Origin: Duganella sp. Root1480D1
GTDB lineage: Bacteria > Pseudomonadota > Gammaproteobacteria > Burkholderiales > Burkholderiaceae_D
DNA length: 64,000 bases
NCBI RefSeq assembly: GCF_001427305.1
Contig: NZ_LMFZ01000012.1
Coordinates: 372,001-436,000 of the forward strand
Reading direction: 5' to 3'
Position numbers and translations under genes: made by a program. The notes under the pieces were generated by a model. That model was given only the letters and a program-made list of their open reading frames with translations, had not been told where the DNA came from and ran no database searches. Of this stretch, positions 43,306 through 52,911 are shown piece after piece. How positions within the stretch are numbered: position 1 is the first letter of the stretch; the number at the start of each line of letters is the position of its first letter.

Positions 43306-46059
43306 ATGCATCAAATAACAGACCGACATCGCCTGGCCGGCATTGCCATGGCTATCCTCAATACGCTCGGCTTGCATGACCAAGCGCGCGCCGGCGAAGC
43401 ACCAGCGATCACCGAAGTCGTCATCAACGGCTCCAGCATGCCACAGCAGGATAGTCTTGCGGCCAAACTTGGCTACCCCGGCGTTGCCGACGTAGCCAGC
43501 GCCAGCGACGTACAGGCCTTGCCCGACCTGACCCCGCTCGACGTCCTGCGCCGCTTGCCTGGCGTGTCGGTGTTGTCCGCCGTGGACAATGAGCGCCCGC
43601 GCGATGAAGCCGCCGCGCCGGTCATTCGCGGCCTTGGCGCGGCTTACAACCCGGTCACCATCGACGGCATTCCGGTCGCGTCGCCCGGCATTGCCAACAG
43701 CAATGGCTCCGCCAGCCGCGGCGCGCGCCTCAACCTGCTGCCTTCGTCGATGATCGGCGAAATGCTCGTATCGAAAACCTTCCTTCCCGACCAGGACGCC
43801 CACGGCATTGGCGGCGCCATCGACTTGCGGACGCGCAGCGCTTTCGCGCGCGGCGGCAAGGACTTCTTTTCGCTGGACATGAGCATCGGCAAGCCGGACG
43901 ACGTCGCAGGACCGCGCAGGCATGAGCGCATGGGACAACGTCTGGCCGCCACCGGCAGCACGATCTTCGGACCGCAGCGCCAGTTTGGCCTGGTGGTATC
44001 GGCCGGCTACCAGGCGACGGACGGCAACGCCAACGCGCACATGACGACCGACAGCACCAATGAGAGCTTCTATAACGCGGCCGGCATCCTGCAAGGAGGG
44101 GCGAACCAGGGCAACGGCTTCGCCGTGCCGCAACAGGATAAATACTGGTATTCGCAAAACCAGCGCAGGCGCTACGACCTGACCGCCAAGCTGGAAGCCC
44201 GGCTCTCCGGCACGCTGCAAGGCTTCGCCACTGCCGGCCGCTACATGGCGCATGACGACATGGAGCGCAATGAGCTCATCATCGATCCGCGCAACCGCGC
44301 GAAAGTGCTAAACCAGTCGGCTACCGCGGGCCGTTATGCGGCCGGCGACGTTGAAGTTGGCTACGCGCGCCAGCAAGCCACCACCGCCACCAATTTGCTC
44401 CAGGCTGGTGTGGATTGGCAAGTTGCGCCCAACCAGGTGGCCAGCCTGCTTGCCGGCGCTTCGCGCGCCTCCTACCGCGAGCCTATCCTGATGATCAAAT
44501 ATTCGACGGGCAGCCGCAATAGCGCGCCTGGGGGCGGCGACACCTCGCCTACCCCGACCCCCGATTTCGCGATCGACTACGATACGCAATCGCTCAATCA
44601 CTCCTTCAATATTTCTCCGGCCGCTTACTACAAGCTGGATAACTACAAGCTCAATTACTACCGCCCCGATTCCGGCTTCCATCGCAATGCCGGCAACGAC
44701 GTCCAATACCTGCGCCTGGACATTCGCAGCAACGGCGATGGCCCCGGCTTGGGTTATGCCGCCGGCACCAGCTTCACGCGCGATGCATCCTACTACAGCC
44801 TTGCCCGTACCCAGTTTTCGCCGAACACCAGCGCGAAACAGGGCACGCTGGCCGACGTGACTGGCGCGGCCGGGCCGAGGCTGATGTACAACCAGTCCAA
44901 CCTGGACATGTTGACGATCGACCCGCAGCGCGTCGCCGCTTATATCGACACGCTGAGCGCCGCAGGCGGCCTGAATGCGGTGGACCAGACCGCCTTGAGC
45001 ATGCAGGACAACTATGAGCATGCGGAGCGCATCGCCGGCGCCTACGGCATGCTGAGCTACGCGGCCGCCGCCTGGACGACCCGCTTCGGCGTGCACTTCG
45101 ACTCCACGCGCCAGTCGACAATCGGCCGCGCGCGCGTGGCAGGCGCCTGGACGGAGCTGCCAACCAACTCGCGCTACCGCTTCGCCCTGCCCTCCGCGCT
45201 GGCCAGCTACCAATGGACGCCATCAGTCGATTTGCGGCTGGGCGCCAGCCAGACCATCGGACGCCCAGCCTACGACGCATATGCGGCGCGCAGTTCGATC
45301 GACTTCCAGAACCCTGCTGAACGCGGCAACGCCAACGCAAGCGGCGTCACCGTCATGGCAGGCAACCCCGAGATCAAGCCGCGCCTGTCCACCAATACCG
45401 ATCTTGGCATCAATTGGAAGCTGCCGGCGCGGACCGGCGGCCTGCTGTCTGCCGCGGTGTTCAGCAAGGACATCAAGGACGAGATTTTCAACGCCTCCTC
45501 GCTCGGCTACACCTACGAAGGCGTCAACTACGCGAGTGCCGTCGTCACCAAGCCGGTCAACGCTGCATCGGCCTCGATCAAGGGCCTCGAGATCGGTGCG
45601 GTGGTCAATTCGCTGGCGTGGCTGCACCCTGCCGCGCGCGACTTTGGCTTCAGCGCCAACTGGACCTTGCTGAAAGGCCGCATGGAAGTGCTGAAATCGG
45701 ACAAGCGTTCCCGTGTTATCGGCCACCTGGCCGGCCAACCCGGCCAGATGCGCAACCTGTCGCTTTTCTACAGCAATGGCGCACTGGAATTGCGTGCCGC
45801 CTACAACAAACAGGGCCAGGCCTTGCGTGCGGTCGTGCCGGACATTGAATGGCAAGACCTGTATTGGGCGCCGCGCCACCAGGTCGACCTGCAGGCCAGC
45901 TACCGGCTCCAGCCCGGCCTCATGCTGCTGGCCCAGGTGCAGAACCTGACTGGCGAGCGCCTAACCAGCACGGTCGGTGCAGGCGGAACGCTGCTGAAAG
46001 ACAGCCATTCAGTTCCAATCGTCTACTGGTTCGGCCTGCGCTATACGCCAGCGCCCTAG
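43306..46059 (+). CDS. TonB-dependent receptor (second)
   Basis: 917 residues. A short signal-like N-terminus (LAGIAMAILNTLGLHDQARA) precedes a plug domain (LPDLTPLDVLRRLPGVSVL, APVIRGLGAAYNPVTIDGIPV) and a barrel of extracellular loops ending FGLRYTPAP. The C-terminal residues after the last strand are unusual in that the protein does not end with an aromatic residue. No hydrolase, periplasmic binding protein or regulator lies next to it, so its cargo is unknown. Its stop overlaps the end of convergent polB by four bases. Confidence 0.85.
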   Translation: MHQITDRHRLAGIAMAILNTLGLHDQARAGEAPAITEVVINGSSMPQQDSLAAKLGYPGVADVASASDVQALPDLTPLDVLRRLPGVSVLSAVDNERPRDEAAAPVIRGLGAAYNPVTIDGIPVASPGIANSNGSASRGARLNLLPSSMIGEMLVSKTFLPDQDAHGIGGAIDLRTRSAFARGGKDFFSLDMSIGKPDDVAGPRRHERMGQRLAATGSTIFGPQRQFGLVVSAGYQATDGNANAHMTTDSTNESFYNAAGILQGGANQGNGFAVPQQDKYWYSQNQRRRYDLTAKLEARLSGTLQGFATAGRYMAHDDMERNELIIDPRNRAKVLNQSATAGRYAAGDVEVGYARQQATTATNLLQAGVDWQVAPNQVASLLAGASRASYREPILMIKYSTGSRNSAPGGGDTSPTPTPDFAIDYDTQSLNHSFNISPAAYYKLDNYKLNYYRPDSGFHRNAGNDVQYLRLDIRSNGDGPGLGYAAGTSFTRDASYYSLARTQFSPNTSAKQGTLADVTGAAGPRLMYNQSNLDMLTIDPQRVAAYIDTLSAAGGLNAVDQTALSMQDNYEHAERIAGAYGMLSYAAAAWTTRFGVHFDSTRQSTIGRARVAGAWTELPTNSRYRFALPSALASYQWTPSVDLRLGASQTIGRPAYDAYAARSSIDFQNPAERGNANASGVTVMAGNPEIKPRLSTNTDLGINWKLPARTGGLLSAAVFSKDIKDEIFNASSLGYTYEGVNYASAVVTKPVNAASASIKGLEIGAVVNSLAWLHPAARDFGFSANWTLLKGRMEVLKSDKRSRVIGHLAGQPGQMRNLSLFYSNGALELRAAYNKQGQALRAVVPDIEWQDLYWAPRHQVDLQASYRLQPGLMLLAQVQNLTGERLTSTVGAGGTLLKDSHSVPIVYWFGLRYTPAP

Positions 46060-48371
46060 AACAGCGCCTGCTGCGCCGTGGTCAGCGCGGCGAAGCTGTC
46101 ATGCAGTGGCAGCAGGATCGCGTCCGCGATCGGCTGCAACTGCTTATCCAGGTAATGCTGGTAGTCGATCGGCGAGCGCCGCACTTCCAGCGGCTCCGGC
46201 CCGCTGGTCGTGATCACGTAGCTGATACGGCCGCCATTCTGGTAGCGCAGCGGACGGCCTTGCGCCTTGTTGAATTCATCGGCCAGGCGCGCGGCGCGCA
46301 CCTGTGGCGGCACGTTGACCTGGTATTCGTCCAGGCGATGACGCAGGCGCTTGCGGTACACCAGCAGTTCGTCATTCGCGCCGGACAACGTGTTGCGCGC
46401 GTAGTCGCGTACAAAGTCCTGGTACGGCTCGTTGCGGAAGATGCGGGCAAACAGGCCTTGCTGGAACTGCTGCGCCAGCGGCGTCCAGTCGCTGCGCGCC
46501 ACTTCCAGGCCGCGATAAATGATGTCGCCATCGCTGGTCAGGCCGGCATAGCGCTTTTTGCTGCCCATATCGGTACCGCGAATGGTCGGCATGAAAAACT
46601 TCTGGTAATAGGTATCGAATTCGATCTCCAGGAAGCTCTCCAGCTTGTACTTCTTGCGCAGGCGATCCTTCCACCATTTGTTGATCCTGGCGACCAGCGC
46701 GCGTGCAATGGCCAGCGCCTCGTCCGTTTCATGCGGCCGCTTGAGCCAGATGAAGATGGAGTCGGTATCGCCGTAGATCGCCTCATAGCCTTCCTTTTCC
46801 ACCAGCTCGCGCGTGAGCTTGAGCAATTCGTGGCCGCGCAGCGTGACCGAGGAAATCAGCTGCGGGTGATAGAAGCGGCAATCGGTGGAACCGAGCACGC
46901 CAACGAAGGAATTCATCAGCAGCTTGAGGGCGGTCGACAGGGCGTCGTTCTTTTCGCGCTTGGCGGCATCGCGGCCTTGCCAGAGCTGGGTGGTGATGGC
47001 CGGCAGGCAGTGACGCGTGCGCGAAAACTGGGCGCCGCGCATGCCGGGCACCGGGTCGCCGCCGGCTTCCGCCTCCGCCTCGCCTTCCAGCATGCCGACC
47101 GGATCGACCAGGAAAGTGCGGATGATCGAGGGGTACAGGCTCTTGAAGTCCAGCACCACTACCGAGTCGTACAGGCCGGGCTGCGAATCCATCACGAAGC
47201 CGCCGGGCGATGCCACCGCCGGCACCTCGCCCACATTCGGCGCCACATAGCCTTCGCGATGCATGCGCGGCAGGTACTGGTGGCTGAAGGCGGCAATCGA
47301 ACCGCCCATATGGTCGGGCACCAATCCCGTCACATGGGAACGTTCCAGGATGAAGTCCATCACGCGCGTCTTCTCGAAAATACGCGTGACCAGCTCGCAG
47401 TCTTTCAGGTTGTAGGTGGCCAGCGCCGGCTTGTCTTCGCGGAAGCGGCGCTCGATTTCGGCCATCTTGTCGTAATCGCTGCCGATATCCTTGCCCTCCC
47501 CCAGCAAGGCCTGCGACACGTTCTCCAGGCTGAACGACGGAAAGGTCCACGACGCTGCGCGCAAGGCCTCGATGCCATCGATGGCGATGCGGCCCGGGAT
47601 GGTGGCGAATACATAGCCGTCGCGCGCCTGGTGGGTACGCCATTCGACAGGGCGGCCTTCGCGGCCAAGCAGCAGCGGCACCTTGTATTTCTCGGCGTTC
47701 TTTTGCAGTGTTTGCAGGTCGAACTGCACCACGCTCCAGCCGATGATAGCGTCCGGGTCGTGCACGCGGAGCCATTCGTTGAGCTTTTCGATCACGCGGC
47801 GCGGCGTCGGGCAGTATTCGAGGTCGAAATCCACCTGCGGCGCCACGGCGGGCTGCTCGCCCAGCATGTAGACCTGGCGCTGGCCGCAACCTTCCAGAGC
47901 GATCGAATACAAGTCGCCAAACGCGCTGGTCTCGATATCGAGCGACACCATGCGCAGGCGCGGGCGGTATTCCGGCGCCGGCCGCAGCTTGCCGCCTTCG
48001 ACTTCAACGCCGGCGGTGATGAAACGCTCCATCAGGTAGCGTTCCGGCGGTTTGATGTCGGCCTCGTACAGGCGGATGCCGCGCTCGCCCAGCTTGCGCT
48101 CCAACGCCTGCAACTGCTTGTAATGGCTGGCGTAGATGCCGACCACCGGCTCGCGCCGGAAAGTCTTGAGCGCCACCTCGCGCACATCGATGCCCGGCAT
48201 GTCGGCCACCAGGGTGGCAATGGTGTCGCGCAGCGAAGCCTCGGCGAAGGCGACCGAAGCTTGTGCTGTCAGCAATATTTTGCGGGGGCCGTCATCGGTT
48301 GCGAGCCAGAACTCGATTTCCGTGCCGTCGCGGGCGTCGCGCCAGGCGCGGGTGAGGATAAAACCAGGCAT
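46056..48371 (-). CDS. polB: DNA polymerase II (family B, SOS-induced)
   Basis: 771 residues, the usual length for Pol II. The 3'-5' exonuclease shows DIET (Exo I), GWSVVQFDL (Exo II) and YNLKDCEL (Exo III). The polymerase motifs are DFKSLYPSII (A) and YGDTDSIF (C). The N-terminus GFILTRAWRD matches the E. coli enzyme, which fixes the start. It restarts stalled forks and acts in lesion bypass. A perfect LexA box lies 14 bases upstream, so it is DNA-damage inducible. The leader is very short. Confidence 0.95.
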   Translation of the reverse strand: MPGFILTRAWRDARDGTEIEFWLATDDGPRKILLTAQASVAFAEASLRDTIATLVADMPGIDVREVALKTFRREPVVGIYASHYKQLQALERKLGERGIRLYEADIKPPERYLMERFITAGVEVEGGKLRPAPEYRPRLRMVSLDIETSAFGDLYSIALEGCGQRQVYMLGEQPAVAPQVDFDLEYCPTPRRVIEKLNEWLRVHDPDAIIGWSVVQFDLQTLQKNAEKYKVPLLLGREGRPVEWRTHQARDGYVFATIPGRIAIDGIEALRAASWTFPSFSLENVSQALLGEGKDIGSDYDKMAEIERRFREDKPALATYNLKDCELVTRIFEKTRVMDFILERSHVTGLVPDHMGGSIAAFSHQYLPRMHREGYVAPNVGEVPAVASPGGFVMDSQPGLYDSVVVLDFKSLYPSIIRTFLVDPVGMLEGEAEAEAGGDPVPGMRGAQFSRTRHCLPAITTQLWQGRDAAKREKNDALSTALKLLMNSFVGVLGSTDCRFYHPQLISSVTLRGHELLKLTRELVEKEGYEAIYGDTDSIFIWLKRPHETDEALAIARALVARINKWWKDRLRKKYKLESFLEIEFDTYYQKFFMPTIRGTDMGSKKRYAGLTSDGDIIYRGLEVARSDWTPLAQQFQQGLFARIFRNEPYQDFVRDYARNTLSGANDELLVYRKRLRHRLDEYQVNVPPQVRAARLADEFNKAQGRPLRYQNGGRISYVITTSGPEPLEVRRSPIDYQHYLDKQLQPIADAILLPLHDSFAALTTAQQALF

Positions 48372-48384
48372 GCGCAGGATTATA

Positions 48385-48400
48385 CTGTATGGACAAACAG
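48385..48400. promoter_or_regulatory. LexA (SOS) box of polB
   Basis: CTGT-ATGGACAA-ACAG, a full match to CTGT-N8-ACAG. A TATAAT -10 for polB (48379-48384, minus strand) directly abuts it. The box also lies 5 bases upstream of the -35 of the divergent OmpA-like gene. Confidence 0.9.
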
Positions 48401-48405
48401 TGAAC

Positions 48406-48434
48406 TTGCATCATTAAAATAACATTGCTACAAT
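48406..48434 (+). promoter_or_regulatory. Sigma-70 promoter of the OmpA-like gene
   Basis: -35 TTGCAT (48406-48411), 17-base spacer, -10 TACAAT (48429-48434). Its closeness to the LexA box raises the chance of shared control. Confidence 0.75.
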
Positions 48435-48491
48435 AGTATGTTGCCTTGAGTCAAGAACAGGCAACCTAACTAGAAATAGGACTACTTAATT

Positions 48492-48968
48492 ATGATCAAG
48501 CAAATCACCGCCGCCACTCTGATGGCAGTTGCATCCTTCGCTGCTTCCGCAGCTGAACCATCGTTCTACGTCGGTGGCGACGTAGGTACCAGCAAGCCAA
48601 AAGACGTTAAGAGCGAAACCAGCTACGGCGTGTTCGGCGGCTACAAGTTCAACGACAACTTCGCTATCGAAGCCGGCCTGCGCCGCCTGGGCAACTGGAA
48701 AGAAGACGGCATTGACGACAAAGTCAACCAATTCTCCCTGTCCGCAATCGGCTCCCTGCCAGTAGCTGACCAGCTGTCCGTATACGGCCGCCTGGGCTAC
48801 AACCGCGTTGAAGAGAAATTCGAAGGCGAAAAAGAAAGCCGCAACAAGGCCCTGTTCGGCCTGGGCGTGAGCTACCAGATCACCAAGGAAATCTCGGCAC
48901 GCGTTGAATGGCAGCGTCCAGTCAGCCACTCCCGCAACATCAGCGTAGGCGTGGCTTACCACTTCTAA
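48492..48968 (+). CDS. Small outer-membrane beta-barrel protein, OmpA/OmpX-like
   Basis: 158 residues with a signal peptide (MIKQITAATLMAVASFAASA). The mature part has eight-strand-like alternation: PSFYVGGDVGTS, YGVFGGYKFNDNFAIEAGLR, LSVYGRLGYNRVEEKF, ALFGLGVSYQITKEISARVE, and a C-terminal ISVGVAYHF that ends in Phe, the signal for BAM insertion. The codon usage (frequent AAC, CTG, few rare codons) suggests high expression. The role is structural or unknown. It is followed by a strong bidirectional terminator. Confidence 0.85.
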   Translation: MIKQITAATLMAVASFAASAAEPSFYVGGDVGTSKPKDVKSETSYGVFGGYKFNDNFAIEAGLRRLGNWKEDGIDDKVNQFSLSAIGSLPVADQLSVYGRLGYNRVEEKFEGEKESRNKALFGLGVSYQITKEISARVEWQRPVSHSRNISVGVAYHF

Positions 48969-48985
48969 GCTTTTGCTTTGCATAG

Positions 48986-49015
48986 AAAGCCGCCGGACCT
49001 CCGGCGGCTTTTTTT
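48986..49015. terminator. Bidirectional terminator after the OmpA-like gene
   Basis: A 10-bp stem (AGCCGCCGGA paired with TCCGGCGGCT) is followed by seven T's in the plus direction; A's in front allow use by the convergent S41 gene. Confidence 0.92.
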
Positions 49016-50354
49016 ATTTCGGCTGCAGCGAAGCCAGGGCTGCTTCCAGCACCTCGTCGCGGCCGGCCCGAACGCCTTCCACCGTTTGCTTGACCAGGTG
49101 CTGCGGCTGCACCCCAACGCCGACGAAGACGCGGCCATCCGGATAGGTATCCTGCTTGGTGCAAATGCGGGCACTGCCGCCGCCCGGCAGCTTGATGAAC
49201 AGCGGCTGGCCGGTACTGCCCCCGGTAGCTTCACCCACCAGCGTCCCGCGCTGCATGACGTCAAAGGCGACTGCAAAGTCCTCGGCTGCCGAGAAGGTCG
49301 CGGCACTGGTCAGCACCAGCACCGGCTTCTTGTACTGGCGCTGGGGGTCGGGCTGCACGGCATCCGGCGCTTCGGCATACATTGGCTGCGCCTTGTCCCA
49401 GGCGCGCCAGGTTGGCTTGTAGTCGCGGGTGGCCCAGCGGCTGGTCAGGAATGCCTTGTCGTCCAGCGTCGACAGGATCTTGTAGCCCACATCCGAATTG
49501 CCGCCGCCATTGCGGCGCACATCGATCACCAGCGCGGAAGACTTGGCAATTTCATCGAAGGCCGCCATCCAGGCATCGGCCGCGCTGTCGTCGTCGAAGC
49601 TGTTCAGCGAGACATAGGCCACGTCGCCCGGCAGCATGCTGAATTCAAACGAGGGCGAGCTGACCATGGCAGCCTTGCGGGCATCGCGGCTTACGCGCGC
49701 AACTTGCTGCTCGAACTGCCTGCCGGCGGCATCGCGGAAGGTCACGCGCGCCGCCGAACCGACTGCGCCGCGCAGGAACTGGGTGCCGAAGGTGCGCAGC
49801 GCCTCATCCTGCTGTGTGGAGGCGCTCACATACGGGGCAATTTCGCGCGCGGCGTAAGTCTTCACTTCGGCGCCATCCACCGACACCACTTCCAGGCCGG
49901 GCATGATACCTTTGGCGCGCAAGCCAGGGTCAAGTACTTCGGTCACGATGACGCGGCCTTCGACCGGGCGGGTCACCAACAGCGGCAAGCCGGATAGTCG
50001 ATCCGACAGCTCGCTCGGCGGCATTACGTTCGTGTGTCCGTCCTTCAGCCTGGCCACCAGTTCCATCAGCACGCGGTAATAATCCTCTGTGCTGCGGGTC
50101 GCGCGCACGCGCGGCAAGGTCTCCAGGTACACCTTGTCCCAGTCCAGCTTTTCCAGGGTGGCGGTATCGACGAAGTTGTATCTCACTTCCGACCACAATT
50201 TGGACAGGCCGGCGATCTTCTCGTCTTCACTGATGTTTTCTTTATAAGGCCCGGCCAGGGCTGCGGTCTCCCACTGCATGGCAGGCTGTTGCTGCGCCAT
50301 TGCGCCGGCGGCCGCCAAGGCCAGGACCAGCGCCGCTACATGGCTTTTTGCCAT
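49014..50354 (-). CDS. S41-family (tail-specific-like) peptidase
   Basis: 446 residues with a signal peptide (VAALVLALAAAGAMAQ). A helical N-terminal part (KLWSEVRYNFVDTATL) is followed by a PDZ-like region (GIMPGLEVVSVDG) and the S41 core: LVIDVRRNGGGNSDVG, then the catalytic Ser region TSAATFSAAEDFA and LVGEATGGSTGQPL. It probably acts in the periplasm on unfolded or peptide substrates. The ATG at 50354 was chosen because AGGAGA lies 7 bases upstream; a longer frame lacks this. Confidence 0.88.
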   Translation of the reverse strand: MAKSHVAALVLALAAAGAMAQQQPAMQWETAALAGPYKENISEDEKIAGLSKLWSEVRYNFVDTATLEKLDWDKVYLETLPRVRATRSTEDYYRVLMELVARLKDGHTNVMPPSELSDRLSGLPLLVTRPVEGRVIVTEVLDPGLRAKGIMPGLEVVSVDGAEVKTYAAREIAPYVSASTQQDEALRTFGTQFLRGAVGSAARVTFRDAAGRQFEQQVARVSRDARKAAMVSSPSFEFSMLPGDVAYVSLNSFDDDSAADAWMAAFDEIAKSSALVIDVRRNGGGNSDVGYKILSTLDDKAFLTSRWATRDYKPTWRAWDKAQPMYAEAPDAVQPDPQRQYKKPVLVLTSAATFSAAEDFAVAFDVMQRGTLVGEATGGSTGQPLFIKLPGGGSARICTKQDTYPDGRVFVGVGVQPQHLVKQTVEGVRAGRDEVLEAALASLQPK

Positions 50355-50497
50355 TTTGTCTCCTGAATAAAGCTGAATGCCCGACATTCTAGAGGCCCGG
50401 CGGCGCAGACGCTACCCTGTTACAAGCCTGATACTTTTCGTACAGGGAGCGGCTGTTAGAATCCTTCCTCGAAGTTCTTCATTTCCCTTTCGAGACC

Positions 50498-52861
50498 ATG
50501 CGACCACTTGCACTTCCCTTGCTGGCAGCCCTGCTGGCAGCCCCCGCATTTGCCACTACCCCAACCCCTATTACCCTCGACCAGGCCATGTCGCATCCGG
50601 ACTGGATCGGCACTCCCGTTGAAGCCGCGTGGTGGAGTTGGGACGGCAAGCAGATCTTCTATAAACAAAAGCGCATCGGCTCCTCGCTGCGGGACACCTT
50701 CCAGGCCGGCGACAAGCCACGCCTGGTAGCGGACTCCGAACTGTCCAACCAGGACAGCCCGAACATGGTGTTCAACCATGAGCGCTCGCGCGCCATCGTG
50801 CTGCGCAACGGCGACCTGTTCGAACGCGACCTGAAGTCCGGCGCCCTGGTCCAGATCAGCCGCGGTACCGCCAACGCCTCGGCGCCGCAATATTCGGCCG
50901 ACGGCCGCAGCGTGCAGTTCAAGGTCGGCAACGACTGGTTCTCCTGGAACCGTGCCGACCGCCTGGTCTCCCCTGTGGCGTTGCCGCGCGCGGCAAAAGA
51001 CCCCGCAGCCACGCCGGATGAAGACTACCTGCGCGATATGCAGCTTCGCCTGATCACCACCCTCAAGCGCCAGAAGGATGAGCGCGAGGAGACGCGCGCC
51101 CGCGCCAAGGCCGAACGCGCTGCCGATGCCACCCGTGCCCCGGCACCGATCTACTTCGGCGACAAAGTCTCCATCGACGCATCTTCGCTTTCGCCGGATG
51201 GCCGCTGGCTGGTGGTCGCCACCTCGCCGAAAGGCAGCGAGAACGGCCGCGTCGGCAAGATGCCGCGCTACGTGACCGAATCGGGTTACGAAGAATTCGA
51301 CGACCAGCGCACCCGCGTTGGCCGCAACCTGCCGCTGGCGCAATCGCTGAAACTGGTGGACCTGCGTACAGGCACCATCAAGGACCTGCCGTTCGATTCC
51401 CTGCCTGGCATCGCCACCGATCCTCTGGCCAGCCTGCGCGAAGCGGTCAAGCAGCCGGCCCTGAAAGGCAACCGCGCCACCCGCCTGGAAAACGACGAAG
51501 GCGACGGCATCGCCTGGAGCGACAATGGCGCCAAAGTCGCCGTCATGCTGCGCACCGTGGACAACAAGGACCGCTGGCTGGCCGGCATCGACCTGGAAGG
51601 CGCCAAGCTGAAGTCCCTGCACCGCCTGACAGACAATGCCTGGATCAATTACAGCTACAACGACTTTGGCTGGCTGCCCGACAACAGCACGCTGTGGTTC
51701 ATGTCCGAGGAAACCGGCTACGCCCACCTGTACACCCTGGGCGCCGATGGCAAGCAGCGCGCCCTGACCAACGGCAAATGGGAAGCTTCGAACGTGAAAT
51801 GGAATGCCGACGGCACCCTGGCCTATATGCTGTGCAACCGCCGCACGCCAGGCGAGTACGAAGTGTGCGCGGCCTCCGCCAAGGACGCCGCTGTGCGCGA
51901 AGTGACCCAGCTCAATGGCGGCGTAGAACAGTTCGACCTGTCGCCCGACCAGCGCAAGCTGCTGGTGCACTATTCGTCCGCCTACGTTCCTTCGCAACTG
52001 GCCACAGTGCCGGCTGCCGGCGGCGCAGCGACAAGGCTGACCGATACCCGCAGCGCCGAATACAAGGCGCGCGAATGGATCCAGCCGCAGATGGTGGCTG
52101 TGCCATCGACCCACGGTGCGGGCCAGCCTATCTGGTCCAAGCTGTATCGTCCGGCCACGCTGGAACCGGGCAAGAAATACCCGATCGTGATGTTCGTGCA
52201 CGGCGCCGGCTACCTGCAGAACACTCACAACCGCTTCCCGAACTACTTCCGCGAGCAGATGTTCCACAACCTGCTGGTTGAAAAAGGCTACATCGTGCTG
52301 GACATGGATTACCGCGCCTCCAAGGGCTATGGCCGCGATTGGCGCACGGCGATCTACCGCCAGATGGGCCATCCGGAACTGGATGATTATGTGGACGGCG
52401 CCAAGTGGCTGGCTGCAAACCACCAGGGCGATATCGACAAGGTCGGCATCTACGGCGGCAGCTACGGCGGCTTCATGACCTTCATGGCCCTGCTGCGCGA
52501 GCCAGACCTGTTCAAGGCCGGCGCTGCCCTGCGCCCGGTGACCGACTGGACCACCTACAACCACGGCTACACCGCCAACATCCTGAACACGCCGGATATC
52601 GATCCGGAGGCTTACCGCAAGTCCTCGCCGATCGAGTACGCGGACAAGCTGAAAGGCCACCTGCTGATCGCCCACGGCATGGTGGACGATAATGTGTTCT
52701 TCCAGGATTCGGTGCGCATGGCGCAGCGTTTCATCGAGCTGAAAAAGGACAACTGGGAACTGGCGGCGTACCCGATGGAACGCCACGCCTACGTTCAGCC
52801 AGAGAGCTGGTACGACCAGTACCGCCGCATCTACAAGCTGTTCGAGAGCACCCTCAAGTAA
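50498..52861 (+). CDS. S9-family prolyl oligopeptidase/DPP IV-like peptidase
   Basis: 787 residues with a signal peptide (LALPLLAALLAAPAFA). A WD/beta-propeller N-terminal domain covers about 30-520. The alpha/beta-hydrolase domain carries Ser653 in GGSYGGF, an Asp near 728 in HGMVDDNV and His near 764 in MERHAY. Secreted members remove dipeptides from proteins. It is divergent from the S41 gene, and both are probably exported peptidases used to degrade extracellular protein. The gene has no terminator before the palindromic GGGTC repeats that follow. Confidence 0.9.
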   Translation: MRPLALPLLAALLAAPAFATTPTPITLDQAMSHPDWIGTPVEAAWWSWDGKQIFYKQKRIGSSLRDTFQAGDKPRLVADSELSNQDSPNMVFNHERSRAIVLRNGDLFERDLKSGALVQISRGTANASAPQYSADGRSVQFKVGNDWFSWNRADRLVSPVALPRAAKDPAATPDEDYLRDMQLRLITTLKRQKDEREETRARAKAERAADATRAPAPIYFGDKVSIDASSLSPDGRWLVVATSPKGSENGRVGKMPRYVTESGYEEFDDQRTRVGRNLPLAQSLKLVDLRTGTIKDLPFDSLPGIATDPLASLREAVKQPALKGNRATRLENDEGDGIAWSDNGAKVAVMLRTVDNKDRWLAGIDLEGAKLKSLHRLTDNAWINYSYNDFGWLPDNSTLWFMSEETGYAHLYTLGADGKQRALTNGKWEASNVKWNADGTLAYMLCNRRTPGEYEVCAASAKDAAVREVTQLNGGVEQFDLSPDQRKLLVHYSSAYVPSQLATVPAAGGAATRLTDTRSAEYKAREWIQPQMVAVPSTHGAGQPIWSKLYRPATLEPGKKYPIVMFVHGAGYLQNTHNRFPNYFREQMFHNLLVEKGYIVLDMDYRASKGYGRDWRTAIYRQMGHPELDDYVDGAKWLAANHQGDIDKVGIYGGSYGGFMTFMALLREPDLFKAGAALRPVTDWTTYNHGYTANILNTPDIDPEAYRKSSPIEYADKLKGHLLIAHGMVDDNVFFQDSVRMAQRFIELKKDNWELAAYPMERHAYVQPESWYDQYRRIYKLFESTLK

Positions 52862-52874
52862 AACAGGCAAGTCC

Positions 52875-52898
52875 GGGTCCGACCCATAGGGTCAGACC
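52875..52898. repeat. Tandem GGGTCnGACCC palindromes
   Basis: GGGTCCGACCC (52875-52885) and GGGTCAGACCC (52888-52898) are two near-identical 11-bp palindromes three bases apart. A degenerate GGGTCAGGGTT follows at 52909-52919, running into the end of the thioesterase gene. Such elements recur in intergenic regions of Massilia-type genomes as I recall; role unknown. Confidence 0.7.
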
Positions 52899-52911
52899 CT
52901 GGTTTACCGGG

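Noticed and set aside
45849..48422. Open frame of 857 codons on the plus strand opposite polB
   Set aside because: It lies fully antisense to polB, whose exonuclease and polymerase motifs are intact. The product has no recognisable domains and is rich in His/Gln/Arg/Ala, as expected for a shadow frame in GC-rich DNA.
50456..52870. Open frame of 804 codons on the minus strand opposite the S9 peptidase gene
   Set aside because: Antisense to an S9 peptidase with complete catalytic motifs; no family features of its own and no ribosome site.
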